Source: Impatiens glandulifera (Eukaryota; Streptophyta; Magnoliopsida; Ericales; Balsaminaceae). From it: DNA of 64,000 bases. Under the pieces are notes generated by a model. That model worked only from the letters and a program-made list of their open reading frames with translations. It searched no databases and had not been told where the DNA came from. This document shows, piece by piece, positions 1-10,501 of this stretch. The stretch covers positions 1 to 64,000 of the forward strand of contig NW_025919206.1 of NCBI RefSeq assembly GCF_907164915.1. Reading direction: 5' to 3'. The position numbers and the translations under genes were made by a program. Within the stretch, counting starts at the first letter, position 1; the number at the start of each line of letters is the position of its first letter.

Positions 1-648
1 AAGTGGGGCTATAGTGATCATATGTAGACATAAGGGACCGATTTCACCCATTCGGTCAGAAAACTTTCTCTTGTTTAGGGAAAAAAGATTTCAGAACAGT
101 CATTTTAGAGCGTTGTGTCAATATTTCGTTCTTTTCCTAATTATGAAAACAAAAGACTTCAGATTATATGAATAGTCGGAAAAAATTTGATACATGGAAA
201 ATGTCTCTGCAAATCATGATTGATGATGTGTTCAGGAAAGTCGAAACATAGTGTGCTTTGCATTAAAGGTTAGAAGGATTGATATGTATTCTATGGATAT
301 TTTACCTTTCTGGATGTTTTAAAATCCAGCCGGAGTATATCCTAGACCGAAATGATCTAAGTCGTAGAATAATTAGGAAAATGATGGTATGTAAGTGGAA
401 TTTGGGTTTAAGCCCATTTGAGTTCTAATATCGAAAGATGATAAGCAACTACTAAAAATAATGAGTTCTCATATCGAAAAATAAGGATCAACTGTTGGAA
501 CAATGAGTTCTCATCTCCATACGAAGATGAGCAATTATTGGCGAAACATTGAATTTTCATATCAAAAGATGATGAGCAACTACTTATTTTTTAGAGACTT
601 TTTAGAATAAATTCAACACATAGATATTGTTGATTCATTTTACTTCAA
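1..648. other. AT-rich non-coding DNA with a short degenerate repeat
   Basis: No supportable gene. Between about 415 and 590 a unit of roughly 60 bp recurs about three times (a 'gagttctcatatcgaaa' motif followed by 'gatgagcaactac' variants), so this is decayed tandem-repeat DNA. The rest is AT-rich without recognisable features. Confidence 0.5.
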
Positions 649-792
<144 letters not shown>

Positions 793-880
793 TCAAGACC
801 CCAATGGATCTTATAATAAGATTGTTTATTTACAACGGAATAGTATACAAAGTCAACAGATCTTAATTAATAATACATTT

Positions 881-902
881 ATGGCTACACAAACTGTTGA
901 GA
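881..902 (+). pseudogene. psbH: 5' stub of plastid psbH
   Basis: ATG at 881 followed by codons for MATQTVE, the normal start of plastid PsbH, in the correct divergent arrangement with psbN 100 bp away. Similarity to psbH stops here and rpoC2 sequence follows. The 781-880 interval is the plastid psbN-psbH spacer. It is a fragment of a plastid insertion, not a gene. Confidence 0.8.
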
Positions 903-1056
903 ATCTTTGGAAGATCCAAAGGGTTTATCGATCCCAGGGAGTGCAGATCCATAATAGGCATATAGAAATTATTGTACGTCAAATAAACTTAAGAGTTTGC
1001 TTCAGAAGACGGAATGTCGAATGTTTTTTTACCCGGAGAACTTATTGGATTGTTCA
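903..1056 (+). pseudogene. rpoC2: Fragment of plastid rpoC2
   Basis: The translation reads [25 protein letters not shown], then after a +1 shift [15 protein letters not shown]. This is a conserved segment of the plastid RNA polymerase beta'' subunit. It is fused to the psbH start, so an apparent 61-codon ORF from 881 to 1066 is a chimera of two plastid genes. In ordinary plastid genomes rpoC2 and psbH lie tens of kilobases apart, so two plastid pieces were joined before or during integration. Similarity fades after about 1056, and 1057-1300 shows nothing recognisable. Confidence 0.8.
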
Positions 1057-1299
1057 CATCCTTTAGTCTCGCAGTTCAAGCAATAGTCAAGATCAGGAGT
1101 GGGAAGGATAGAAGGGATTCAAAAACTTGATCGCCGGGTAGCCACTCTGGTGGTTGAAAGAGATGGGATTCTCAAAGCAAAGATCGTGGAAGGAACCTGA
1201 CCAACTTAGAGTAACATACGATGAATCAAAGGTAATAATTCACGAGCCCTAAAAAATATCTTAGCTTACTCACCTTGATCGTGACAATGATATGAGATT

Positions 1300-2292
1300 G
1301 GCTTGGATATGACACCAAGATGAATTCAGCATGTAGAGGCTGTTGATTCAAATAGATTATTTTGATCGTATCAAAGATTTATTAACATAAGGATGAACTC
1401 AACACATAGAGGCTACTTTTTCACATAATTGATTCAAATCATATCATAGATTAGTCAGCATAAGGATGAATTCAGCACACTTAGGCGGTTGATTCTTGTA
1501 AAAATGCAGATCGTAACTAATATTTGACAACACAAAGACGAGTTCAACACACGGGGGATACTAATTAATTTAACAACTCATGTCATATCAGAGATCTGGC
1601 GACACAAGTATGAATCCAACATGCGGAGGCTACTAATTCATTTAACAACTCAGATATTAACATAGATCTGACAACACAAACATGAATCCAACACATAAAG
1701 GTTGCTGATTCATTTAACAACTCAGATCGTAACTAAAATCTGGCGATACAAGGATGAATCCAACACGTGGTGGTTGTTAATTCATTTAACAACTCAGATC
1801 GTAACAAAGTTCTAGCAATACAAGGATGAATTTAGCATGTAGAGGTCGCTGATTCTTAGAACAACTCAAATCATAATAAAGATTATACAACACAAAGATG
1901 AATCTTGCACAAAAAGACTGTTTATTCATGTAACAATACAGATCTTAATAGAGATCTGGCAACACAAGGATGAATCCAGAATACAAAGGTTATTGATTCA
2001 TATAACAAAGAAAATTGTAACAGAGATCTGGAAACACAAGGATGATCCGACACAGATGTTGCTTATTCATATTATGATCCGAATCTTAATGGAGATCCGA
2101 CATCATCTCAAAAGAAAATGCACAAATGAATTTAGCATGCAGGAGATACTAATTCTTGTAACAATATAGATCGTAATAGAGGTCTAACATTGTACTGAAG
2201 ATTACAAATAGATAAATCTATCACTCAAAGTCTGTTGATTCACGTGGACGATTCAGATTGTACAGAGATCTAATATTGTGTCAATAAAGGAT
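1300..2292. repeat. Degenerate tandem array, about 73 bp unit
   Basis: A unit with the pattern 'gatgaatccaacac', then 'ctgattcatttaacaac', then 'cagatcgtaac' and 'gatctggcaacacaag' repeats about 13 times. Successive 'gatgaa' anchors at 1319, 1392, 1465 and 1537 are 72-73 bp apart. Units differ by substitutions and small indels. The array is interrupted by E1 and one more partial unit resumes at 15974-16020. Confidence 0.75.
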
Positions 2293-3609
2293 TGTTAGAT
2301 AAAATCAGACCGATTCAAATAAACCTAACTTAAATAAACTTTCTATGCAGGAACAAGGAACCGGACCTGATGAACAAAAGAACCGACTAAAGAAAACTAA
2401 CCAGTCAAGCTACTAAACCGATCAAGAGTATTCGGAACGTGACCGCACAAAGAAAGGATCGGCCAAAGCTCAAAACCGGAATCATCAAACAGCCGATCAT
2501 CCACAAGACAGGAATAACCGGAAGAAGTCCGGTTACATCACTCATACCAAAAGTCATTCGGCTAAGTCAAATGATCGACCAGTACAAGAAGACAATTCGG
2601 GTATCTGTTGAGAACGATATCAAAGGAACAGACTGAACACTTCCACATTCATGCAAGTCTGAGGAAAGACTGTAGGCTGGAGAAGACAGTACTACCGGAT
2701 CTTTCTACTTCGGGATAAGACAGAAGGGAAATCTTCCAAGTACAGACAACTGTCCAACAGACAGTGCCTACATCAAGTAAAAGACAAACCCGGCAGGTTT
2801 GTCTTACACACCGGAAGAACAGACCGACAGGTCTGAGACAGAACACCAGGTCTGAGGTTGACCATCAGGTCTGAGGAAGCGACCGCAGGTCTGAACCTCT
2901 GAAACACTGAATCACTGCACCTCTGCTCAGCCAATCAGATTCAAGGAAGTGAAATATGACCGTTGGCATATTTCACCTATAAAAGGAGGCAGTTGTAGAA
3001 GAGTAAATGCGGGACAACAAGCGACACAGTGGACAAGTGAGAAACTCTAAGAGCATTTATTCTACAAGTGATAAGACCGCGTTGTTCTAAGAAAGCCTAA
3101 GTGTTAGAATCAAAGTGTGTTTTACAATTCCGGTGTAAATTGTAAGAGTGTTATCGAGCAGGAAATAAGTCTCGATCGGTTTGTACTTGTATTCCTTAGT
3201 GAATATCCTTCTCGCGGTTTCGAGAGGAAGGGGTGACGTAGGAGTTTTATCTCCGAACATCCATAAAATCTGTCTTGTTATTTACTGTCTTCCGGTTTCA
3301 TTACTAGACCGATTTATACCACTATAACCGACTTAATCCTATCCAAGCCGTACTTCCAGGTTACCAAAGCCGACCCATCAAACTTCAAACCTCCATTACA
3401 CAATACCGATTCTGCCTATCATACAAGCGTGCCGCTTCAACCTGAAAGCAAACCTCTTCCGCGCTTGAACCTAGTTCAAGGGTTTGTGACAGGTTGTGTA
3501 GTATTGAAACCCCGGTGTTAATCTCTAACCGGATTAACCACCACCCTTCGAGTGTGAACCGCTAACCGGTCCAACCCCCGGTTCCCCAGCGGCGATCTAG
3601 ATCCTAACA
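2293..3609 (+). repeat. E1 5' LTR
   Basis: 1,317 bp, TGTTAG...CTAACA, matching 14657-15973 in full length. It carries the promoter box at 2978 and is followed two bases later by the primer-binding site. Confidence 0.95.
2978..2986 (+). promoter_or_regulatory. LTR TATA box (E1)
   Basis: TATAAAAGG preceded by 'tttcacc'. The same block occurs in the 3' LTR at 15342-15350, and E4 has TATAAAAGA at 32745-32753 in the equivalent place. It probably directs the genomic transcript of the element. Confidence 0.75.
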
Positions 3610-3611
3610 AT

Positions 3612-3623
3612 TGGTATCAGAGC
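3612..3623 (+). other. Primer-binding site, initiator Met tRNA (E1)
   Basis: TGGTATCAGAGC is complementary to the 3' end of plant initiator-Met tRNA and starts 2 bp after the LTR. This is the usual minus-strand primer of plant copia elements. Confidence 0.9.
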
Positions 3624-3648
3624 AGTTAGTTTCAATACTCAAGCAAGC

Positions 3649-5465
3649 ATGTATCAGGATAGGCCTCAAATGCTAGAAGGTGATGACTTTGCCAACTGGA
3701 AGGCACGCATGCACCTGCACTTGGTCACCTTGGATGATGAAATGGAGTCCATTCTGACCGAAGGACCGATATTCATTGATAAAGACAGAAAGGAATGGAC
3801 GGCTGAAGATAGAAGAAGAAACAACCTGGATAATCATGCCAGAAACCGGATCTCCAACAGTGTAGACAGAAACACATACTGCAAGATCAGAGATTGCAAA
3901 ACCGCGAAGGAGACATGGAACACGGTTATCCAGATCTTTGAAGGAAATGAAAGAACAAGGGAGAACAAAATAATGATGGCCACACAAAAGTTTGAAAGCA
4001 TCAAAATGAAACCAGGAGAAACTATGAAGGAATACAGTGACCGGTTCACTGGTGTGTTAGATGAACTAGCAACTCTGGGCAAGAAGTATGAGAACAAAGA
4101 GGTAGTTATGAAGGCTTTGAGATCTCTTCCAAGTGCCTGGGACATAAATACAATGGTAATGAGGGAATCAAAGAGCCTACGTAAGATGAAACTATACGAC
4201 GTATTCGAAGATCTTAAGGCATACGAGTTCGAGATGAGATCTAGGACTGAAGAGGAAGTCTCGGCCTCAACATCAACCAGAGCACTAATCACATCTACAG
4301 AACCGGCTGCACCCACTCTTGCACCTGCACCCGCACCGATCAGAACCGCCGAACAGTTCACCGAGGATGCCATGGCAATGCTTGCACAGAAGTTTGGGAG
4401 GTTCATGAAAAGAAGCCAACCTACGAACAACTACTATGGTGACAAATCCAATGTAAGATGTTATAACTGTAACTGTTTGGGACATTTTAAGTGGGAATGC
4501 AGGAAACCGAGGAGGGATACCCAGAAACCTGACTATCAAAATGACCGAAACAATTATCAACAAACTGGTGAAGGAAGTGAGGTACCGAAAGCACTGATAG
4601 CCGACGATGGAGGAAGTCTATGGGCTCACAGTGATAGCGACGATGAACTCACATGTCTCATGGCAAATGAGGAACATGTATTTGACTCTCCTTGTGAAGA
4701 ATTTACTAAAGATGAATTATACAATGCATTGAATGACATGGTAGAAGAATATAAGAACCTACTAACCATGCTACCTAAGCACCTCAACATTAGAACCGAT
4801 CCCATAATACCTATTCCAACAGAACCAGAGGTACTTATCATAACCGAACCGGAAGTCATACAATCTGATGATACCCATACTCCAGAAACCGAGTTAGATC
4901 CCAAGACCGAACAACCTAGTGAACCGACTAGAGAACTAACCGAGGAAGAGAATGCCCGACTTCTATATAAGATGGCCGCCTATAAGAGATCTAGTGATAT
5001 AGTAAAAACATGAATAAACACTACAGGCATCCTTGTTGTAAGCGTGGCCTGGGATACACAGGGAATAACTCTAAAGACCGAAAACCCATAGAGAAAGCAA
5101 GGCTTAAAAGAGGAAACCTTCCCTTCATAAAATTTCTTAAGAGCTCCTGGACCGCTGAAGAAGAGGAGACCACATATTATAGGGAAGAAAAGCTAAAATA
5201 CGACTATGTTAGTCCAACTGGATCATGGCTTGACCCTGTGAAAAGAAAAGCCGAAATCCTCAGACATAAGAAAGCCTTTCCTGAACCCCGTAGGTCAAAC
5301 CATAGATCACCGAACCAAAGACCATCACCATTTAGGACATTTGAAGGAAAACCGAAATACACGAGACCGAGTGCCAAAAGGACAGTTAAGACCCTAGCAA
5401 AGAAGACTGTCCGGTTCATCAAGGTCTGGATACCTAAGGGACTAATCGCATGTGGACCCAAGTAA
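3649..5465 (+). pseudogene. gag: E1 gag (one frameshift)
   Basis: Capsid/nucleocapsid polyprotein that would package element RNA in cytoplasmic particles. ATG at 3649 follows the PBS by 25 bp. The N-terminal two-thirds is copia-type gag (FANWKARMHLHL near residue 16, then helical sequence). A CX2CX4HX4C zinc knuckle (CYNCNCLGHFKWEC) lies at residues 271-284, then an acidic Ser/Thr/Pro-rich tail. The first frame stops at 5011-5013, but the neighbouring frame from 5010 continues the same protein (RHPCCKRGLGY, NLPFIKFLKSS, VWIPKGLIACGPK) to 5465, as E4 does in one frame. A small indel near 5005 therefore broke it. Its last 20 nt overlap pol. Confidence 0.9.
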
Positions 5466-8400
5466 ACATGGGTACCAAATAGTTGTAAATATGTACATTT
5501 TGCAGGATCCAAAGAAACGGCTAGGAAACTCTGAATGGTTCTTGGATAGCGATTGCTCCAGGCACATGACCGGAAACAGCAATTTGCTAACCGACATTAG
5601 AACAGTAACCGGTGCTCTAATCACTTTTAGTGACAACTCAAAAGGTAAAACTGTGGGCAAGGGTAAGATTGTCCATGGTAATCTAACTATTGATACTGTA
5701 CTTTTAGTTGAAAACCTACGTTTTAACTTACTTAGCATTAGTCAGATGTGTGATGCTGGATACACAGTAGAATTTCTTAAACATGCATGCTTAGTTAAGA
5801 ATTCTCAAGGTATCGTACTACTAACCGGAAATAGGATAGGTAACATTTACAAGGTAGACTGGAAAACTAAAGTAGAATATCCTATATGCATGATAGCTAA
5901 GACTGATCAAACCTGACTATGGCACAAGAGACTAAACCATCTAAACATGAAAACCTTAAACTACATTCGTGGTAAAAAGCTAGTTGAAGGTATTCCTGAT
6001 ATAGTATTTAACCAAGATAAGGTCTGTTCAGCATTCCAAATGGGTAAACAAACTAGGTCATTCTTTAAGAGCAAAGGAAACATCCAATCTAGCCGATGTT
6101 TAGATCTTCTTCACATGGATTTGTTTGGACCAATTCAGGTTGTTAGTCTAGGAGGTATGCTCTACACCATGGTAGTTATTGATGATTACTCTAGATATAC
6201 ATGGGTAATATTTCTACCATTTAAACGTGAAACGGTATCAAACCTGATTACACTTCTTAAGCGCCTGCAAAATGAAAAATCAACTCGCATTAACAGCATT
6301 CGAAGTGATAGAGATACCGAATTTACCAATAGTACATTAACCGCATATCTTGATGAATCCGGCATTAGACACGAGTTGTCTAGTGCTAGGACTCCTCAAC
6401 AAAATGGCCTGGCCGAGAGAAGAAACCGGACTCTCAAGGAAGTCGCACGGTCCATGATAGCCGATTCCGGCATTGCTCAGAAATTTTGGGCTGAGGCTAT
6501 CAACACTGCATGTTATACACAAAACCGGTCTTTGATAAACAAATTTCACAACAAAACGCCATATGAGGTCTATTTTAACAGGGTTCCTAAACTTAAGTAC
6601 CTCAGGATTTTCGGTTGTAAATGTTATATTCATATAAATGGTAAAACCCAACTCACTGTTTTTGATGCAAAAACAGATACCGGCATCATGCTAGGGTACT
6701 CAGCAGTAAGTAAAGCATATAGAGTATACAATAATAGAACTGCAACTATGGAGGAAACAATTCACGTTGTTTTCGATGAATCGGTTGAAAGCAATACTAC
6801 TTCATGCTTTGATCTACACAACAGATTGGAAAATAACGATATTCATTCTGACAATGAAGATGAGACTCCGGTCTTCAGGCGGTTTGTCCATGACCAAATG
6901 GGTAACATTGAAACCCAGCCGGATCAAGCTGTTCCACAACAGGAAGCTGACACTTCGGTCCAATCCGAGGAAGTCGGTCGGTCTGACAATCTCGGTCAGC
7001 CTACCGACATGTCTAGCCTTGATCAAATAAACGGTAATTTGGTAGACATCCCTGAACTGAATCTCAGAAGAAATAGTAAACATCCTCCTGAGCAAATTAT
7101 AGGTGACCCTTCAGAACCTGTTCGAACTAGGAGTCAACTTCTGGAAGGATATTTTAACTCAGCCTTTATATCCCAGATTGAACCGAAAAGAATAGATGAA
7201 GCATTGTCAGATCCGGATTGGATCTTGGGAATGCAAGAAGAGCTGAACCAGTTCGAGAGTAGTAAAGTCTGGTACCTAATTCCCAGACCGAAAGACCAAT
7301 CGGTCATAGGAACAAGATGGGTATTCAGAAACAAACTCAATGAGGATGGTTTGGTCACAAGGAACAAAGCCAGATTAGTGGCACAAGGCTACAAACAGGA
7401 AGAAGGCATTGATTTTGAAGAATCATTTGCTCCTGTAGCCAGGATTGAAGCTATTAGAATTTTTCTTGCTTTTGCAGCTTTCAAAAACTTTAAAGTTTTT
7501 CAAATGGATGTTAAAAGTGCATTTATGAACGGTGACCTACGTGAAAAAGTGTATGTTGAACAACCACCCGGTTTCAAAAGCGCTGCATTGCCAAACCATG
7601 TATACCGGCTAAATAAAGCTTTATACGGTCTAAAGCAAGCACCTAGAGCCTGGTATGATACACTAACCGCATTTCTATTACAACATGATTTCACCATCGG
7701 TTCGGTGGATAAAACATTTTTTAAATTTGAAAAGAAGGAACATATCCTACTTGCTCAAATCTACGTAGATGATATCATTTTTGGCTCTACCGATCCTAAG
7801 CTATGCGATAAGTTTTCAAAAATGATGACTGACAAGTTTGAAATGATTATGATGGGAGAATTAAGTTTCTTCCTAGGTCTTCAGGTTAAACAACTCAAAG
7901 AAGGAACATTCATCAGTTAACCTAAGTACACCAAGGAGCTACTGAAGAAATTCGGGATGGACACCTGCTCCTCGGCGGCTACTCCAATGAGCTCATTAAT
8001 TAAATTGGACAGGGATGACGAAGGCCAATCGGTAGACCAGATTGCATAGCGGGGCATGATTGGATCCCTCCTATACCTGAGAGCGAGTAGACCGGACATC
8101 CTGTTTGCAGTTGGTGTTTGTGGGAGATTCCAAGTAAATCCAAAACAATCTCACTACACAGCCGCAAAGAGGATACTGAAGTATCTAAAGGGCACACCTG
8201 ATGTCGGTCTGTGGTATCCAAAGGACTCGTCCTTCAACCTAACGAGTTACTCAGACGCAGATTATACAGGGTGTAAGATTGACAGAAAAAGCACCAGCGG
8301 AATATGTCAGTTCCTTGGTGACCGGCTTGTTTCATGGCATAGCAAGAAGCAGACATCTGTGGCCACATCCACTGCAGAAGCTGAATATCTGGCGGCCGGA

Positions 8401-8727
8401 AGTTGCTACTCTCAACTCCTTTGGATCCAACAACAACTGAAGAACTTCGGTGTCATAGCCGAAGAGTCCCCGATCTTCTGTGACAACACGAGTGCCATAG
8501 CGATAACTTACAATCCGGTTCTTCACTCCAGAACCAAGCATATCGATATAAGGCACCACTTCATCAGGGAACTTGTCACGTTGAAGCACATCCGACTGGA
8601 ATACGTATCGACCGATCAACAAGTAGCCGATATCTTCACAAAGCCTCTACAGGAAGCTAAGTTCTCTCAATTCAGACTTACTCTCGGTTTAACCGACATT
8701 AGTCAGATCCTTCCTAAGGATGCTTAA
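5446..8727 (+). pseudogene. pol: E1 pol: protease-integrase-RT-RNase H (three stops)
   Basis: Polyprotein for replication and integration, open from 5446 in the +1 frame relative to gag. Order: protease with WFLDSD at the active site (normally D-S-G, so the Gly is mutated to Asp); integrase with zinc-finger region, DDE core ([27 protein letters not shown]) and a [14 protein letters not shown]-terminal part; RT with [19 protein letters not shown] and the catalytic YVDD at 7762-7773; RNase H with SYSDADY, TAEAEYLAA and QVADIFTKPL. This integrase-before-RT order defines Ty1/copia. The whole gene stays in one frame and is cut only by stops at 5914 (TGA, Trp in E4), 7918 (TAA, Gln in E4) and 8047 (TAG). 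Confidence 0.92.
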
Positions 8728-9171
8728 AGGGAAACCGGTCCGGACAGACAAAACCGGTAGTTCCTCCTAAACTGTTGGACTTCAAATTTTCGAGTGACCT
8801 ATGGAAGAACCGCCCAGTTCATCAGACAGAGTAAACCGACCGGCTACTTGATGCATGCATCAAATAACCGCATCGGGATGAACAACTGATAACTGACCGG
8901 TTCGGAAGCAGGTCATCTTAGATTATTTGAAATTCAAACAGAAGTGGAATAATTATCAATGCTTACAGATATCTGTTCTGAAACATTGCCTTTTCAAAGT
9001 AAATTGGTCGCGCCTAAAAAGACGTGAAGATCTTTTGATATCTTTCACAGTCCAGGCCTATGACCGACACCTAGACTGCAGACCTGCCTATTTCATGCAA
9101 AATCTCTTATCCTGCAGTTAATACATATCATCTCATTTAATGCCTGGACAATAGGATAGTCCCTAAACTAG
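8728..9171 (+). other. pol-to-ORF A spacer (E1)
   Basis: No ORF of substance. The block is recognisable in E4 (38384-38829) and in the block inserted into E4 (43157-43605): 'gacaaaaccggtagttc', 'ggaagaaccgc', 'gtaaaccgaccggttac', 'aaaagacgtgaagat', 'ccaggcctatgac'. Preservation of a 450 bp non-coding block in three copies suggests it was part of the element before they spread, and it would be the upstream promoter region of ORF A. Confidence 0.6.
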
Positions 9172-9180
9172 TATTTAAGT
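9172..9180 (+). promoter_or_regulatory. TATA-like box of ORF A (E1)
   Basis: TATTTAAGT, 69 bp before the ORF A ATG at 9241. The homologous place in E4 and its inserted block reads TATATAAG. The leader that follows is CA/CT-rich without an upstream ATG in the last 50 bp. Confidence 0.6.
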
Positions 9181-9240
9181 GAAGTAAACATTCACCACAA
9201 TACTCACAAGACAAAAGAACATCCTCTCACTAAGGCAAAA

Positions 9241-9993
9241 ATGTCTCAGTTTCCCAACATCCTTCAGGTTGATTTTCAATCCTGCTCAACCACAGATCAA
9301 TATGAGATATATAAGATGATCAAGTCTCTAGAGGAAACCGGCCTTCAGTGTTTCCTAGACGACAAACATACCATCTATCCGGAATCCATTTTGGAATTCT
9401 TCTACCACGCAAAGGTGTTTAGGGGCACCCCCCACTTTGAAACCCACATTCAATCCAAAGTGGGAGGCATTGTCTTTGATTTCACCGAACGGGACTTTGC
9501 GCGGTGTCTTAGCCTGCCAAGGCACGGGATAACAGATCTAGACATTCCGGCAGATGTAAAGGCCGAGGTCTCCATCGCCTTTTCCCGGTCTGACGAACCA
9601 GTTGAAGATCACGGAGCAAAATCGCGTCTGAGAGCTGAATATCAGCTTCTAAATGATGTGCTCGGTAAGAGCATCTTTGGAAGGGATGTCACAAATACCT
9701 ACAGTGTCTCGAACTTCAACATGATGGCGGCTATAATCACCGGCACACCGGTAAACTGGTCTAGAGTGCTTTTTGACATCCTTACTTGGATGGTCGACTT
9801 CCGATCAGTCGGTTTCATCCCCCAACTAAGCTGTCTCCTTGTGGATCTTGGAGTCCCAACCTGTCCCGGCGAAGGTTTGAACCAAGCTCAGGTGCTAACT
9901 AAAGAGATAACCGACCCATTTTATAGGCGGTTCGAGAGAGTTTGGAGGAGAAGGAACCGCAACAACGGTGATGTCAACCCCTATGCACCCTGA
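9241..9993 (+). CDS. E1 ORF A: cargo protein, duplicated-domain family
   Basis: 250 residues, intact. The ATG at 9241 follows a short leader and matches the ATG of E4's copy. Function unknown. The shared domain covers nearly the whole protein: ILQVDF at 7-12, GLQCFL at 34-39, EFFYHAKVFRG at 52-62, LSLPRHGITDL at 90-100, RAEYQLLNDV at 131-140, FNMMAAIITGTPVNWSRVLFDIL at 159-181, GFIPQLS at 191-197. ORFs B and C have the same motifs in the same order. The pattern (an EFF/EFY strand, a 'LPxxG' turn, a C-terminal 'NW/xxVIFxxL' helix) reminds me of the plant 'putative transposon protein' domain (Transposase_32 type). I have not tested this. No signal peptide, membrane helix or zinc motif. A basic stretch (RRFERVWRRRNR) lies near the C-terminus. 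Confidence 0.85.
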   Translation: MSQFPNILQVDFQSCSTTDQYEIYKMIKSLEETGLQCFLDDKHTIYPESILEFFYHAKVFRGTPHFETHIQSKVGGIVFDFTERDFARCLSLPRHGITDLDIPADVKAEVSIAFSRSDEPVEDHGAKSRLRAEYQLLNDVLGKSIFGRDVTNTYSVSNFNMMAAIITGTPVNWSRVLFDILTWMVDFRSVGFIPQLSCLLVDLGVPTCPGEGLNQAQVLTKEITDPFYRRFERVWRRRNRNNGDVNPYAP

Positions 9994-10005
9994 GACACTC
10001 CTTCC

Positions 10006-10040
10006 TGCACCCGGTCGTTTTGCTTCATGCACCGGGTGTA
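10006..10040 (+). ncRNA. Conserved stem-loop after ORF A (E1)
   Basis: Thirteen bases after the ORF A stop, CACCCGGT (10008-10015) pairs with ACCGGGTG (10031-10038), extended by two outer pairs. The 15 nt loop contains TTTTGCTTCATGC. E4, its inserted block and E3 have the same loop core (ATTTTGYTGYACK) but different, still complementary stems, which argues for a structure kept at the RNA level. Role unknown; 3'-end formation or RNA stability are possibilities. Confidence 0.65.
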
Positions 10041-10384
10041 TTCTTATTCAACTCAAGTTTGATCGTTTCGGCCTCTTCTATGTCTCTTTCGGCTTTATTT
10101 GTGTCTTTCTTGATTTTATGTGGTCTTCTTTATGCTATTTTCGGCATTGTCTCTGTTATTTTCGGCTTCAATCTAATTAATATCGGTTATGTTTATGTGC
10201 ATTTAATGAGATAATCCCAATTAATGAGATAACCCTAACCACCCTCACATTTAATATCCAACTAACCTGGTTACTTCCCAACTAACACCTACCTTGGGCT
10301 TTGCAATCTGCCGCTTCCCCATGCGCCTTGAAAAGGTAAAGATTCCTTTCCTTAATAAAACAAAACTGACCATCAATGCTCAGA

Positions 10385-10414
10385 TTTTCCCTCCAAAACC
10401 GATCCTATATAAGG
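10385..10414 (+). promoter_or_regulatory. ORF B core promoter (E1)
   Basis: TATATAAGG at 10406-10414, 96 bp before the ORF B ATG, with TTTTCCCTCC at 10385-10394 just upstream. E4 (39982) and its inserted block (44768) have the same TATATAAGG with the same CCCTCC box before it. A pyrimidine-rich leader follows (ccgtctctctc near 10480), typical of plant core promoters. Confidence 0.65.
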
Positions 10415-10501
10415 AGCCATCCATTACTCATTTTATCACATCCGAAAAGCACAAACTCACTTCTGATATTCTTGAATCCCGTCTCTCTCAATACCGAAAT
10501 C

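Noticed and set aside
881..1066. 61-codon ORF as a gene
   Set aside because: It is the psbH start fused to a piece of rpoC2 in plastid-derived DNA.
3834..4430. 198-codon minus-strand ORF with hydrophobic stretches, opposite gag
   Set aside because: Shadow of the gag reading frame. The same antisense frame occurs in the other gag copies at matching places and has no motif of its own.
5462..5505. Possible 44 bp intron (AA|GTAAAC ... TTTTGCAG|G) joining gag to pol
   Set aside because: Too short for a plant intron, and removing it does not bring gag and pol into one frame. The E4 and E3 copies keep the bases but also do not fit. The 20 nt overlap is the better explanation.
9241..9993. ORF A (and B, C) as a retroviral-type envelope protein
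   Set aside because: No signal peptide, transmembrane segment, cleavage site or cysteine pattern. Only the position is envelope-like.
9968..10214. Hydrophobic short ORFs after ORF A (about 64-70 codons) as a membrane cargo protein
   Set aside because: They lie in a T-rich 3' region, two overlapping frames look equally hydrophobic, and the E4 and E3 copies do not keep them open.
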